NCBI RefSeq assembly: GCF_902810435.1 | Contig: NZ_LR778174.1 | Location: 248,001 to 312,000 of the forward strand | From: Veillonella parvula | GTDB taxonomy: Bacteria > Bacillota > Negativicutes > Veillonellales > Veillonellaceae | DNA length: 64,000 bases | Reading direction: 5' to 3' | Shown: piece by piece, positions 9,491-17,854 of the stretch | Layout: each line of letters starts with the position of its first letter | How positions within the stretch are numbered: the first letter of the stretch is position 1 | The notes under the pieces: generated by a model | Told to the model about the DNA's origin: nothing | Seen by the model: only the letters and a program-made list of their open reading frames with translations | The model's database searches: none | Program-made: the position numbers and the translations under genes

Positions 9491-12004
9491 ATGGATCTTT
9501 TATCAAGACTTAATCCTAGTACTAAGCCGAAAGCAATAGAACCAAGAGAAATTTTTATGACACTTCCTTCAAAAGATGTTAGCTATGGATATCCTAGAGA
9601 TGTTCAGAGTGAGGTTTGGAAAAAATGGTTTGAAAAGAGAAACGAAAAAAATATAATTTTAAAAATGAATACTGGTAGTGGTAAAACAGTAGTTGGATTG
9701 GTTATGCTTCAGAGTTGTTTGAATGAAGGTGAAGGCCCTGCAGTATATGTTGTGCCAGATAATTATCTGGTAAAGCAGGTTATTAATGAAGCAAATAATT
9801 TAGGTATTCGGGTAACGGATAATAAAGAAGATTACTACTATTCAAATTCAAAAGCGATTCTGATAACGTCTATTCAAACCATTGTAAATGGACATAGTTA
9901 TTTTGGTATGAGAAATGATGGTAGTAATTATCCCATAGGTAGTATTATTATTGATGATGTACATGCTTGTATGGATAAGATTGTTAGCCAATTTATGATT
10001 AAGATTGGTGTAGAAAGTGAAGTATATGACGAAATAATTAATATCTTTGGTGCTTACTTAAAAGATTATAATCCCAATAGTTATATTGATATTATTGAGC
10101 TAAAGGATAAGAGTAAAACTATGCTTGTACCTTATTGGGAATGGCAAAGAGAGAAAGATAATATTTATAGATTACTATCTAATTATCAGAATAAAGATAA
10201 TACTAATACTAATATATATTTTGGTTTGCCGTTAATTAAAAGTAGTTTAGATACATGTGACTGTATCGTTACTTCTTCTTCAATTGAGATATCTCCTAAA
10301 GGAATTGATATAGAGCAAATATCTAGCCTTAAAGAAGCTCGTCGTCGTATATTTATGAGTGCGACATTAGCAGATGATGGTGTTTTTATTACTACACTAG
10401 GCTTAAATAAAGATGATATGAACTGTATTATTACGCCAGAGAATGCTAATGATATTGGTGATAGGTTAGTTATTTTTCCAAAGCATATAAATAATGATAT
10501 ATCTGAGAATGATATAAAAACAGAAGTGGAGAAAATAGCTGATAAATATAATGTAGTGATATTAGTACCATCTTTTGCAAGGGCAAAATTTTGGGATGAA
10601 GATGGAAATCAAACTGCGAGCAAAGATAATATTGAACAAATTATTGATATGTTAAAAAAAGGTGAGCATATAGGGAAAATAATTTTAGTCAATAGATATG
10701 ATGGTATTGACCTGCCTGGTGATTGCTGTAGATTGCTAGTAATTGATGGACTTCCACCTTTAAATAGCATTAAAGCGCGTTATATTCAAAGTATAGATTC
10801 TAATAGCACAATTTTATTGAGGGAACAAATACAGCGAATTGAACAAGGAATGGGACGAGGTGTCCGATCTAATAATGATGAATGTTGTATTATTCTTATG
10901 GGAAATGAATTGTCAAATGTTTTGTTAAGAAATAAAGGTATAGATTATTTTAGTGTAGCAACTAGATGTCAATATGATTTATCAAAACAATTATGGGATT
11001 TATTGGTAAGTGAAGTAGGATTGAAGCCTTCTATTAATCAGATTTTTGAACTTGTAAATTATTCATTAGAAAAAAATCCAGAATGGATAAAAACTTGTAA
11101 AGAAACATTATCTAAAATAAAGTATTCAAGTGAGTTAAGAGTTGATAATAAAATAATTGCTCAGAGAAAAGCTTTTGAAGAATCTTTAAAGGGGCAATGG
11201 AAGAATGCAGCAGATATTATTAAAGATGTTAAAGATAGGGAGGCTGATGATAGTACGAAAGGATATCTTTGCCAAATTCAAGCTGAATATACTAATAAAT
11301 TTGATTCAGCGCTTTCGCAAGAGATATTAAAATATGGTAGAACCTTAAGTTCGTCTATTTTGTTACCTATAGAGGGTATTGCGTATCAACGAACATTAAA
11401 TACCATCCCACAAGCTCAAGCTATTAGTTCGCAATTTAATAGTGAAGACTATATGCTAAATGAGCTATTGATCCATATAGACGAGGTGCTTTCAAATTTA
11501 TCTATGGGTAGTACATCTAATAAGTTTGAGGAGGGATTAAATCAAATAGGGGGATTGCTAGGATTTGTATGCTCAAGACCTGATAGAGATACGGGTGGAT
11601 ATGGACCTGATAATTTATGGGCATTAGGAGCAAATCAATATTTAGTTATTGAGTGTAAAAATGAGGCCAAAACTGATACCATTAAAAAAGATTATTGCAA
11701 TCAATTATCAGGGGCAATAAATTGGTTTGAAAGGGAATACGTATATCCAAATAATTGTGTACCAATTTTAATTCATCCTTCTAAAATTATTGAAAATAAT
11801 GCTTCTCCGGATGAAAATATGAGAGTAATTACTGAAATTGAATTAGAATTATTAAGAAAAAATTTTCGTAATTTTTATAGAGAGCTTTGTGAGAATGGAA
11901 GTTTTAATGATATAAGTAAAATTAATCAATTACTAAAAATCTATAAGCTTAGAGCGGAAGATATTTTATGTCATTATATGGTTAGGTTTGAACGGAAGCG
12001 ATAG
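9491..12004 (+). CDS. DEAD/DEAH-type helicase fused to a PD-(D/E)xK-like nuclease domain, probable defence or mobile gene
   Basis: A large protein of 837 residues. Superfamily 2 helicase motifs are visible: Walker A MNTGSGKT near residue 59, a Walker B variant IIIDDVHACMD near 154, a SAT-like MSATLADD near 294, and motif VI RIEQGMGRGVRS near 447. The C-terminal part carries GPDNLWALG...YLVIECKNE (about residues 702-728), which fits the D-x(n)-E-x-K core of PD-(D/E)xK nucleases. Helicase-nuclease fusions are common in anti-phage systems; that role is inference. Codon use is far more AT-rich (ATA, AAT, TTA) than in neighbouring genes, suggesting transfer. It stands alone after the guaA terminator and truncates or abuts a gene remnant downstream. 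ATG 9491 has GAGGAG upstream; an ATG at 9476 overlaps that site. Confidence 0.75.
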   Translation: MDLLSRLNPSTKPKAIEPREIFMTLPSKDVSYGYPRDVQSEVWKKWFEKRNEKNIILKMNTGSGKTVVGLVMLQSCLNEGEGPAVYVVPDNYLVKQVINEANNLGIRVTDNKEDYYYSNSKAILITSIQTIVNGHSYFGMRNDGSNYPIGSIIIDDVHACMDKIVSQFMIKIGVESEVYDEIINIFGAYLKDYNPNSYIDIIELKDKSKTMLVPYWEWQREKDNIYRLLSNYQNKDNTNTNIYFGLPLIKSSLDTCDCIVTSSSIEISPKGIDIEQISSLKEARRRIFMSATLADDGVFITTLGLNKDDMNCIITPENANDIGDRLVIFPKHINNDISENDIKTEVEKIADKYNVVILVPSFARAKFWDEDGNQTASKDNIEQIIDMLKKGEHIGKIILVNRYDGIDLPGDCCRLLVIDGLPPLNSIKARYIQSIDSNSTILLREQIQRIEQGMGRGVRSNNDECCIILMGNELSNVLLRNKGIDYFSVATRCQYDLSKQLWDLLVSEVGLKPSINQIFELVNYSLEKNPEWIKTCKETLSKIKYSSELRVDNKIIAQRKAFEESLKGQWKNAADIIKDVKDREADDSTKGYLCQIQAEYTNKFDSALSQEILKYGRTLSSSILLPIEGIAYQRTLNTIPQAQAISSQFNSEDYMLNELLIHIDEVLSNLSMGSTSNKFEEGLNQIGGLLGFVCSRPDRDTGGYGPDNLWALGANQYLVIECKNEAKTDTIKKDYCNQLSGAINWFEREYVYPNNCVPILIHPSKIIENNASPDENMRVITEIELELLRKNFRNFYRELCENGSFNDISKINQLLKIYKLRAEDILCHYMVRFERKR

Positions 12005-12068
12005 AGACATTATTGATATAGCATTTAAATATTGGAGAGATGCACGAGGTTAAGTTGCCTTATGTTAA

Positions 12069-12215
12069 AATGACTATAGTGAATTCGAGGTCATTACGGA
12101 GACCTATAATTGGGGTCACGCTGTATTCCAAGGATGGTTATGGACCGAAGGAAATCCCGTACATTGTATAATGAACATATACTATAAAGGTGATATGGTA
12201 TATGTAGTTGAATGA
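12069..12215 (+). pseudogene. 3' remnant of a small gene (no start codon)
   Basis: An open frame of 48 codons ends at TGA 12213-12215 and reads as ordinary protein (EVITETYNWGHAVFQGWLW...DMVYVVE). It has no ATG, GTG or TTG before its last fifth, and two in-frame stops lie just upstream (12051 and 12066). The same frame before those stops (from 12006) also reads protein-like. Its stop overlaps an ATG in an ATGA arrangement with the next gene, as in an operon. I read it as the tail of a gene whose front was lost when the helicase gene arrived. I do not recognise the family. Confidence 0.55.
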
Positions 12216-12223
12216 GGCCCGAA

Positions 12224-12547
12224 ATGAGTAATTTAGATTTTACTATTGGCTGTACAGTTACTTTCTTCAGCAAGAAGAGGAGAACTCCACCGAATTTAAA
12301 TAATGGAATATACTATCCTCATTTTGTTATAAAAGGTACTGAGGAATATCTTGGTATCAATTTTATTGATGGTGAAGATGTCATCTTTGATAAACCTATT
12401 CAAGCTAACGCTTTACCAGTATATGAAACCATAGATTATTCAGCTCTACAAGCAGGTACTGAGTTTCTTATTATGGAAGGCGGAAATATTGTTGGTGAAG
12501 GGATTGTAAAAGAAATCTTTCAACATAAACCGTATGGGAGTAAATAG
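12224..12547 (+). CDS. Small EF-Tu-domain-like protein, unknown function
   Basis: A 107-residue soluble protein, mostly beta strands, with a pattern like EF-Tu domain 2/3 barrels (FTIGCTVTFF..., GTEFLIMEGGNIVGEGIVKEI). Small proteins of this kind occur in bacterial immunity and accessory gene arrays. ATG 12224 has GAGG 6 nt upstream; an alternative ATG at 12212 overlaps the stop of the remnant before it. The next gene starts 2 nt after the stop, so the two are co-transcribed. Function is not known, and the link to toxin immunity is only contextual. Confidence 0.65.
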   Translation: MSNLDFTIGCTVTFFSKKRRTPPNLNNGIYYPHFVIKGTEEYLGINFIDGEDVIFDKPIQANALPVYETIDYSALQAGTEFLIMEGGNIVGEGIVKEIFQHKPYGSK

Positions 12548-12549
12548 CT

Positions 12550-12852
12550 ATGGGTTATAAAAATGTATGTATCAACTGTAGGATCTCTTTGTCGGAGGGC
12601 ACAAACTACGAGCTGTTCAATAAAAACAAAATTTGTCCTACATGCAAAAGCAAGATGTACTTTGTGAACGAGAAGTTCAAGGCTCCTAAAAAATCTAATG
12701 ACAAAGAATGGAAAATCATCGAGTATTTGTTATTGAGCGGCTATGACTTCCGTAATCCTTATTGTGGACATGAGCAATGTATTTATTTTGAGTTCCCTAA
12801 GAATCTGCAAGAGGCAGAAGAGTTTATCCGAGAAATGAGGAATTTAGATTAA
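12550..12852 (+). CDS. Small zinc-ribbon protein, unknown function
   Basis: A 100-residue protein with two CxxC pairs (CINC near residue 7 and CPTC near 30) that would bind one zinc, followed by a C-terminal segment with CGHEQC and an acidic helix (NLQEAEEFIREM). It begins 2 nt after the preceding gene and has GGGAG upstream, so the two form a pair. I do not recognise a specific family. Similar short zinc-ribbon proteins appear in orphan immunity arrays. Confidence 0.65.
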   Translation: MGYKNVCINCRISLSEGTNYELFNKNKICPTCKSKMYFVNEKFKAPKKSNDKEWKIIEYLLLSGYDFRNPYCGHEQCIYFEFPKNLQEAEEFIREMRNLD

Positions 12853-12867
12853 GTCAGGAGGTTTCGT

Positions 12868-13698
12868 ATGGCACCGCAAGTTACAGATTTTTCGTTCTGG
12901 AATGAAATGTGGAAACAAAGTTATTATGATCGTGAGAAAGGGATTCGGGCGAATCCATTATTAGAGTATTGGGACAAGCGAGCCAATGACTTTTCTCTCA
13001 TGCGTAAAAGCAATGACTACGACTTTGGTCGTAAGGTGTACGCTGCTTTGAGTAGTGTGTTAAATCCTGATTCTACCATGCTAGATATAGGTGCAGGCCC
13101 TGGGTCTTTTACTATTCCATTTGCACAGCACATACAGTCTGTTACTGCTATTGAGCCGTCAAAGGGCATGGTGGCAGTCCTTAAAGAAAATGCCAAAGAA
13201 TTAAACGTTGAGAACATTAATATCATTGAAGAATTGGTGCAGGACTTACCTCAAGACGGCTCTCCAGATTTTCGATTTGATCTGGTAACCATATCTCTTG
13301 TGCTTTGGATGTTCCCTGATGTGTGGCCTCGGCTTTTACAAATGGAACAATATTCTAAAGGCTATTGTGCAATCGTAGCTGGCATTCCTGATTGGAAGAA
13401 TCCTCGGGAAGCTAGCAAATCTGATGTACAAGAGTTTCAAATTCTGTATAATATGTTACTTTCACAAGGGCGCTCACCCAATGTAAGCATCATTGATTAT
13501 AGATGTGAACGTACTGTAGAAGATGAAATCGAGTGCCGAAAGATCATATACGAACAGTACTATGGAGACTTAACGCCAGCAGCAGAGGAACAAATCAAAA
13601 AAGAAATCATAGCCAAATCTAAGGACAATAAATGCTTGATTTCCTCGCGGTCTGCTATAATTTGGTGGAATCCTAAGGAAGTTGTGTCACACACCTAA
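12868..13698 (+). CDS. Class I SAM-dependent methyltransferase
   Basis: A 276-residue cytoplasmic protein with a Rossmann methyltransferase core. The SAM-binding glycine motif LDIGAGPGSF is near residue 71, the acidic end of beta-2 is in VTAIEPSKGM near 95, and motif IV is represented by DLVTISLVLWMF near 140. An N-terminal helical part (FWNEMWKQSYYDREKG) precedes the core. The start follows AGGAGGTTTCGT. The next gene, a GNAT acetyltransferase, begins 36 bp later. The substrate cannot be told. Confidence 0.88.
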   Translation: MAPQVTDFSFWNEMWKQSYYDREKGIRANPLLEYWDKRANDFSLMRKSNDYDFGRKVYAALSSVLNPDSTMLDIGAGPGSFTIPFAQHIQSVTAIEPSKGMVAVLKENAKELNVENINIIEELVQDLPQDGSPDFRFDLVTISLVLWMFPDVWPRLLQMEQYSKGYCAIVAGIPDWKNPREASKSDVQEFQILYNMLLSQGRSPNVSIIDYRCERTVEDEIECRKIIYEQYYGDLTPAAEEQIKKEIIAKSKDNKCLISSRSAIIWWNPKEVVSHT

Positions 13699-13734
13699 GA
13701 TATAGTTGATAAATGGATTAGAAAAGGCAGTAGC

Positions 13735-14178
13735 ATGATTAATATCGTTAAGGGCGATAGGGCGATTACCTATACCGAAGAAAAAAACTTTACCCCTCAG
13801 CAGGTAGCAGAACTGTTTTTATCTGTTCGTTGGGTGGTAGGTAAATATCCTGACCGATTATACAAGGCTTTGATGAATTCGTCGCGCGTGATTACTGCTT
13901 GGGACGGTGACCGTTTAGTCGGTCTTATTCGTGTCATGGATGATAGCGAGCTAGTATGCTTCATTAATTATGTGTTGGTTCATCCTGAGTATCATGGCCA
14001 AGGTATTGCTGGTCATTTGCTAGAAATGGTGAAAGAGGCTTACAAGTCTTACTTGTACATTAATGTTATGATTGGTGAAAGTAAGAATGCTTCATTTTAT
14101 GAAAAGCATGGCTTTAAAATAAAAGATAATTCCTTGCCGATGCAATATCGTAATGTACCTAAATATACGAAAAGATGA
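13735..14178 (+). CDS. GNAT family N-acetyltransferase
   Basis: A 147-residue acetyltransferase with the acetyl-CoA pyrophosphate-binding segment VHPEYHGQGIAGHLL near residues 83-97, preceded by the strand FINYVLV and followed by NASFYEKHGFK, the usual motif B. It follows the methyltransferase gene closely, and a terminator comes after it. The acceptor substrate is unknown. Confidence 0.9.
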   Translation: MINIVKGDRAITYTEEKNFTPQQVAELFLSVRWVVGKYPDRLYKALMNSSRVITAWDGDRLVGLIRVMDDSELVCFINYVLVHPEYHGQGIAGHLLEMVKEAYKSYLYINVMIGESKNASFYEKHGFKIKDNSLPMQYRNVPKYTKR

Positions 14179-14221
14179 TTGGTCGGATAATTTGTATAGC
14201 AAATAACTGGTCAAATTGTTA

Positions 14222-14262
14222 ATAAAAGGCTACACGTACATAGAGTTGCGTGTAGCCTTTGT
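14222..14262 (+). terminator. Rho-independent terminator
   Basis: AAGGCTACACG (14226-14236) pairs with CGTGTAGCCTT (14249-14259) and is followed by TTGTTAT. Confidence 0.8.
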
Positions 14263-14313
14263 TATGTAAACGGTATATACTAAAACCGATATGTAGATAT
14301 GATGGAGAAGGAT

Positions 14314-14802
14314 ATGGATATATTAATACGAAAAGCGACAACCGCAGATTTAGATGTAGTTACATATATTGAAGCAACTTGTTTTCCTCCGGCAGAGGCG
14401 GCGCCTCGTGAGGCTTTTAAGGAACGATTAGACCATTATGCAGGTCAGTTTTTAATTGCCTTTGATGAAACTACACCAATTGGTTTTATCGATGGCTTCG
14501 TATCTGATGATGAAGTCTTAACGGATGAGATGTTCGCCGATGCTTCGCTACATAATCCCAATGGCGCATGGCAGATGATTTTTGGTCTAAATACGATGCC
14601 TGAATACCGTAATCGTGGTGTTGGTGGTCAGTTGATAGAGGCTTTCATAGAATTGGCCAGAGAGGAAAACCGAAAGGGCGTAATTCTAACCTGTAAGGAA
14701 GAAAAGATTCACTATTACGCCAAGTTTGGTTTTGTAAATGAAGGGGCGTCAACGTCGGATCATGGCGGTGCCAAATGGTATCAAATGCGCCTTGAATTGT
14801 AG
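14314..14802 (+). CDS. GNAT family N-acetyltransferase
   Basis: A 162-residue acetyltransferase of the type that includes serotonin N-acetyltransferase-like proteins. The CoA-binding stretch is LNTMPEYRNRGVGGQLIEAF near residues 91-110, and KIHYYAKFGFV follows as motif B. The conserved Cys-Phe-Pro-Pro near residue 21 is common in this subgroup. ATG 14314 is chosen because GGAGAAGG precedes it by 6 nt; earlier in-frame ATGs at 14299 and 14302 overlap that site. It is a single gene between two terminators. Confidence 0.88.
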   Translation: MDILIRKATTADLDVVTYIEATCFPPAEAAPREAFKERLDHYAGQFLIAFDETTPIGFIDGFVSDDEVLTDEMFADASLHNPNGAWQMIFGLNTMPEYRNRGVGGQLIEAFIELAREENRKGVILTCKEEKIHYYAKFGFVNEGASTSDHGGAKWYQMRLEL

Positions 14803-14871
14803 AGGAAAAGTTATTAATCGATAAAAATAAATTATAGGATTTTAAGGACCTTTCTACAGATTGTCCTAATG

Positions 14872-14916
14872 AGAAGCTAAAACTCTGCTTAGTGGTTGAG
14901 TTTTAGCTTCTTTTTA
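14872..14916 (+). terminator. Rho-independent terminator
   Basis: GAAGCTAAAACTC pairs with GAGTTTTAGCTTC, 13 bp, followed by TTTTTAG. Confidence 0.85.
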
Positions 14917-14964
14917 GCTGAAAAGTGTAGATTTTATAGGGATAGCTGTACCCCTATATGTTTA

Positions 14965-14993
14965 TTGACACTGTATATACCGCATGCTACGAT
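14965..14993 (+). promoter_or_regulatory. Sigma-A type promoter of the cobalamin-regulated operon
   Basis: TTGACA (14965-14970), a 17-bp spacer, then TACGAT (14988-14993). It lies just ahead of the riboswitch, as expected. Confidence 0.75.
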
Positions 14994-15014
14994 GAGAAAA
15001 ATCACATATGATTG

Positions 15015-15190
15015 GGTTAGGTGTCTATTGACTTAATAGAGAATTTGGTACAAGCCAAAGCGGTCACGCCACTGTAACAGCGAGGTACTTTGCATAGAGG
15101 GTGAAATGCTCTCGGTCACTGAAGTTTTTGGGAAGGCGCAAAGTAACGTTAAACTGAAGCCAGGAGAACTGCCTAATTAACAATTGCCGA
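15015..15190 (+). promoter_or_regulatory. Cobalamin (B12) riboswitch
   Basis: The leader shows the conserved pieces of the cobalamin aptamer in order: an AAGCCAAAGCGGTCACGCC segment running into GCCACTGT (15068-15075), GGGAAGGCGC in the middle, and AAGCCAGGAGAACTGCC (15157-15173), the B12-box-like end. It is followed about 120 nt later by an intrinsic terminator and then a transporter operon. The classic arrangement is termination when adenosyl- or another cobamide is bound. It therefore predicts that the downstream transporter is repressed by cobalamin. Confidence 0.92.
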
Positions 15191-15310
15191 TTGACCTGCG
15201 AGAGACAGGGATGGGGATTGATATAGATGGATTTATACTAGCTATGCATAGTTGAAAGCTCATACTATATGCTAGCTTATTAGGCGTGGTAGTTAGTCTA
15301 ACTGAGATGA

Positions 15311-15346
15311 CAGCCCGTTTCCTCTTCGTGGGGAAACGGGCTTTTT
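15311..15346 (+). terminator. Riboswitch expression-platform terminator
   Basis: AGCCCGTTTCC (15312-15322) pairs with GGAAACGGGCT (15332-15342), followed by TTTTTAT. It sits 47 bp before the first structural gene, between aptamer and coding sequence. Confidence 0.85.
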
Positions 15347-15392
15347 ATGTGCATTTATAGTGATAGTTTTAGTTGAGAGAAGAGAGGTACTT

Positions 15393-16565
15393 ATGTTCAA
15401 ACAAAAGAAGTTTATGGCGTATTTAGTCACGATTTTTCTTCTAATTGTGAGTATGCTCATCGCTGCATGTGGAGGCCCTGGTGAGACAAAGAAAGACACG
15501 GCACAGAATAACAAGCCTATCGAAATCACAGACGTAACAGGGCGTACGGTAACGCTTAAAAAGCCAGCAGAGAGAGTTGTCTTACAGTGGAGTGGTGCTG
15601 GTGGTCCATTCTTTACGATTTCCGCACTTATGGGTAAGGATACACCGAAGGTTATTGCCGGCATGGACACATCTTTACAGGATTACAGGGCGGATATGTG
15701 GAAACATTTTACGACTGAAATGCCTGAGTTAGCTAAGATTCCAGTAGTGGGGACTATCGGTGATAAAACATTTAATGCTGAGCAAGTTGTGGCATTAAAT
15801 CCAGATGTTATTTTTATTCCTGTAGATTTGAAAGATCAGTACGAGTCTGATGTAAAACCAAAAATGGATGCTGCTGGTATCCAGACTATTTATATAGATT
15901 ACCATGCAGAAAAATTGGAAAGTCATCAAAAATCCATTGAAGCCATCGGTAAGGCTTTGGGCAAAGAAGAACGAGCTGCAGAAATTAGCAAGTTCTATAC
16001 GGATCGTGTGACAAGAGTTCTCGACCGTGTTAGTAAAATTAACAAGCCAAAACCAACTGTTTATATTGAAGTTGGCATGAATGGTCCAGAAGAATTTGGT
16101 AATTCCTTTAGTAGTAATTACTCTTGGGGGGCATTAGCTACTATGGCTGGTGGTGATGTAATCACAAAGGATGCTGTTAAGAAATCCTCTCCTATTAATC
16201 CGGAATTTATTCTAGAGAAAAACCCAGATATCATCATGATCATGGGTTCTTACTGGCCTAAAAAACCGACTTCTATGCGTTTAGGTTTTGAAGCAACCGA
16301 AGCATCTTCTCAAGAGTTATTGAAAGCTTTCACCACAGAACGTCAAGGTTGGAGTGATTTGAAAGCTGTTGAAAATAAACAAGTTTACTCTGCGCACCAC
16401 GGTCTTCCACGCGAAGTATTTGATGCGGCCGTATTCGAATATTTAGCAAAAACATTCTATCCTGAAGAGTTTAAAGATGTAGATCCAGAAGCTACACTTA
16501 AAGAGTTCTATGACAAATTCTTGCCATTCTCTTATAGTGGCATCTGGTTTATGCATATGAACTAG
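15393..16565 (+). CDS. FecB/BtuF-like substrate-binding lipoprotein 1, cobalamin-regulated
   Basis: Extracytoplasmic binding protein of the iron-siderophore/cobalamin class for an ABC importer. It has a lipoprotein signal peptide ending in LIAACGG, then ITDVTGRTVTLKKPAERVV, the usual beginning of the domain, and LNPDVIFIP plus NPDIIMIMGS in the two lobes. It is 390 residues long when started at ATG 15393, which has AGAGAGG upstream; an upstream frame extension to 15360 lacks a signal peptide start. The riboswitch ahead suggests that the cargo is a cobamide or cobalamin precursor, or a metal or chelate used with it. A close paralogue follows. Confidence 0.9.
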   Translation: MFKQKKFMAYLVTIFLLIVSMLIAACGGPGETKKDTAQNNKPIEITDVTGRTVTLKKPAERVVLQWSGAGGPFFTISALMGKDTPKVIAGMDTSLQDYRADMWKHFTTEMPELAKIPVVGTIGDKTFNAEQVVALNPDVIFIPVDLKDQYESDVKPKMDAAGIQTIYIDYHAEKLESHQKSIEAIGKALGKEERAAEISKFYTDRVTRVLDRVSKINKPKPTVYIEVGMNGPEEFGNSFSSNYSWGALATMAGGDVITKDAVKKSSPINPEFILEKNPDIIMIMGSYWPKKPTSMRLGFEATEASSQELLKAFTTERQGWSDLKAVENKQVYSAHHGLPREVFDAAVFEYLAKTFYPEEFKDVDPEATLKEFYDKFLPFSYSGIWFMHMN

Positions 16566-16665
16566 GGTTGTGTTGTGTTTATAGGGATTGATTGACCGAG
16601 GTTCTGAAAGTTATTTTCTGATGTTATCATTTGAAATTATTGTGTTTTAGATATGAGGTGCTTTT

Positions 16666-17838
16666 ATGGTTAAGAAAAAGAAATTTATGGCCTATCTTGC
16701 CACGGTGCTCCTGCTAGTTGTGAGCATGATTATGACAGCTTGTGGTGGTCCAGCAGATACGAAAAAGGATGCGGCACAATCTGGCAAACAAATTGAGATT
16801 ACAGACGTAACTGGTCAAAAGGTTACGTTGAAAAAACCAGCAGAACGCGTAGTAGTTCAATTGAGTGCTTCTGGTGGTGCGTTCTTGACTATGGCTGCGT
16901 TGCAAGGCAAAGATGTGGCTAAGACTATTGTTGGTATTGACCCTTATTTAAGCAAATTGCGTACAGATATGTGGGATCGCTACAAATCTGAAGTGCCAGA
17001 GTTGGAAAAAATTCCTCTCATTGGTAACGTAAATGATAAAACATTTGATGTGGAAAAAGTAATTTCCTTAAACCCAGATGTTATTTTCATGCCTTTATAT
17101 TTCAAAGATCAATATGAAGCTGATTACAAACCTAAAATTGATGCAGCTGGCATCCCTACTATCTATATCGATTATCATGCGGAAAAGCTTGAAAATCACC
17201 AAAAATCTATCGAAGCTATCGGTAAAGCATTGGGTAAAGAGGAGCGTGCAGCAGAAATCAACAAGTTCTATACTGACCGTTTAACAAGAGTTATGGACCG
17301 CATTAGCAAAATTAATAAACCAAAACCAACTGTTTACATTGAAACAGGTAACGAAGGTCCAGAAGGTTTAGGTTTTGCGTATAGTGGAAACGTAGCATGG
17401 GGCGCATTGGCAACGCAAGTTGGTGGCGACCTTATTACAAAAGATGTAGTTCAAAAAGCAGGTCCTGTTAACCCAGAATTTATTTTGGAAAGAAATCCAG
17501 ATATCATCATGATCATCGGTTCTTATTGGCCTAAGAAACCTACATCCATGCGTTTAGGCTTTGATACAAATGAAGCAAAATCTCAAGAGTTATTGAAAGC
17601 TTTCACCACAGAACGTCAAGGCTGGCCTGAATTGAAAGCCGTTCAATCTAAAAACGTATTCTCTACTCACCATGGTTTACCTCGTGAAGTATATGACGTT
17701 GCAGTATTCGAATACTTAGCTAAAACATTCTATCCTGAGGAATTCAAGGATGTAGATCCTGAAGGCACACTTAAGGAATTCTATGATAAATTCCTTCCAT
17801 TCTCTTACGGTGGCGTTTGGTTTATGCATTTGAACTAA
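16666..17838 (+). CDS. FecB/BtuF-like substrate-binding lipoprotein 2 (tandem paralogue)
   Basis: Second binding protein of the operon, also 390 residues, alignable with the first end to end and nearly identical in the last 45 residues (EYLAKTFYPEEFKDVDPE). The lipobox is MTACGG. Differences concentrate in the N-terminal lobe near the presumed ligand cleft (residues 55-85 and 220-245), for example SASGGAFLTMAALQGKD against SGAGGPFFTISALMGKD in paralogue 1. This suggests different ligand preference with the same docking surface. It begins 100 bp after paralogue 1 and is followed 16 bp later by the permease gene. Confidence 0.9.
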   Translation: MVKKKKFMAYLATVLLLVVSMIMTACGGPADTKKDAAQSGKQIEITDVTGQKVTLKKPAERVVVQLSASGGAFLTMAALQGKDVAKTIVGIDPYLSKLRTDMWDRYKSEVPELEKIPLIGNVNDKTFDVEKVISLNPDVIFMPLYFKDQYEADYKPKIDAAGIPTIYIDYHAEKLENHQKSIEAIGKALGKEERAAEINKFYTDRLTRVMDRISKINKPKPTVYIETGNEGPEGLGFAYSGNVAWGALATQVGGDLITKDVVQKAGPVNPEFILERNPDIIMIIGSYWPKKPTSMRLGFDTNEAKSQELLKAFTTERQGWPELKAVQSKNVFSTHHGLPREVYDVAVFEYLAKTFYPEEFKDVDPEGTLKEFYDKFLPFSYGGVWFMHLN

Positions 17839-17854
17839 AAAGGAGTTTTTCGTA

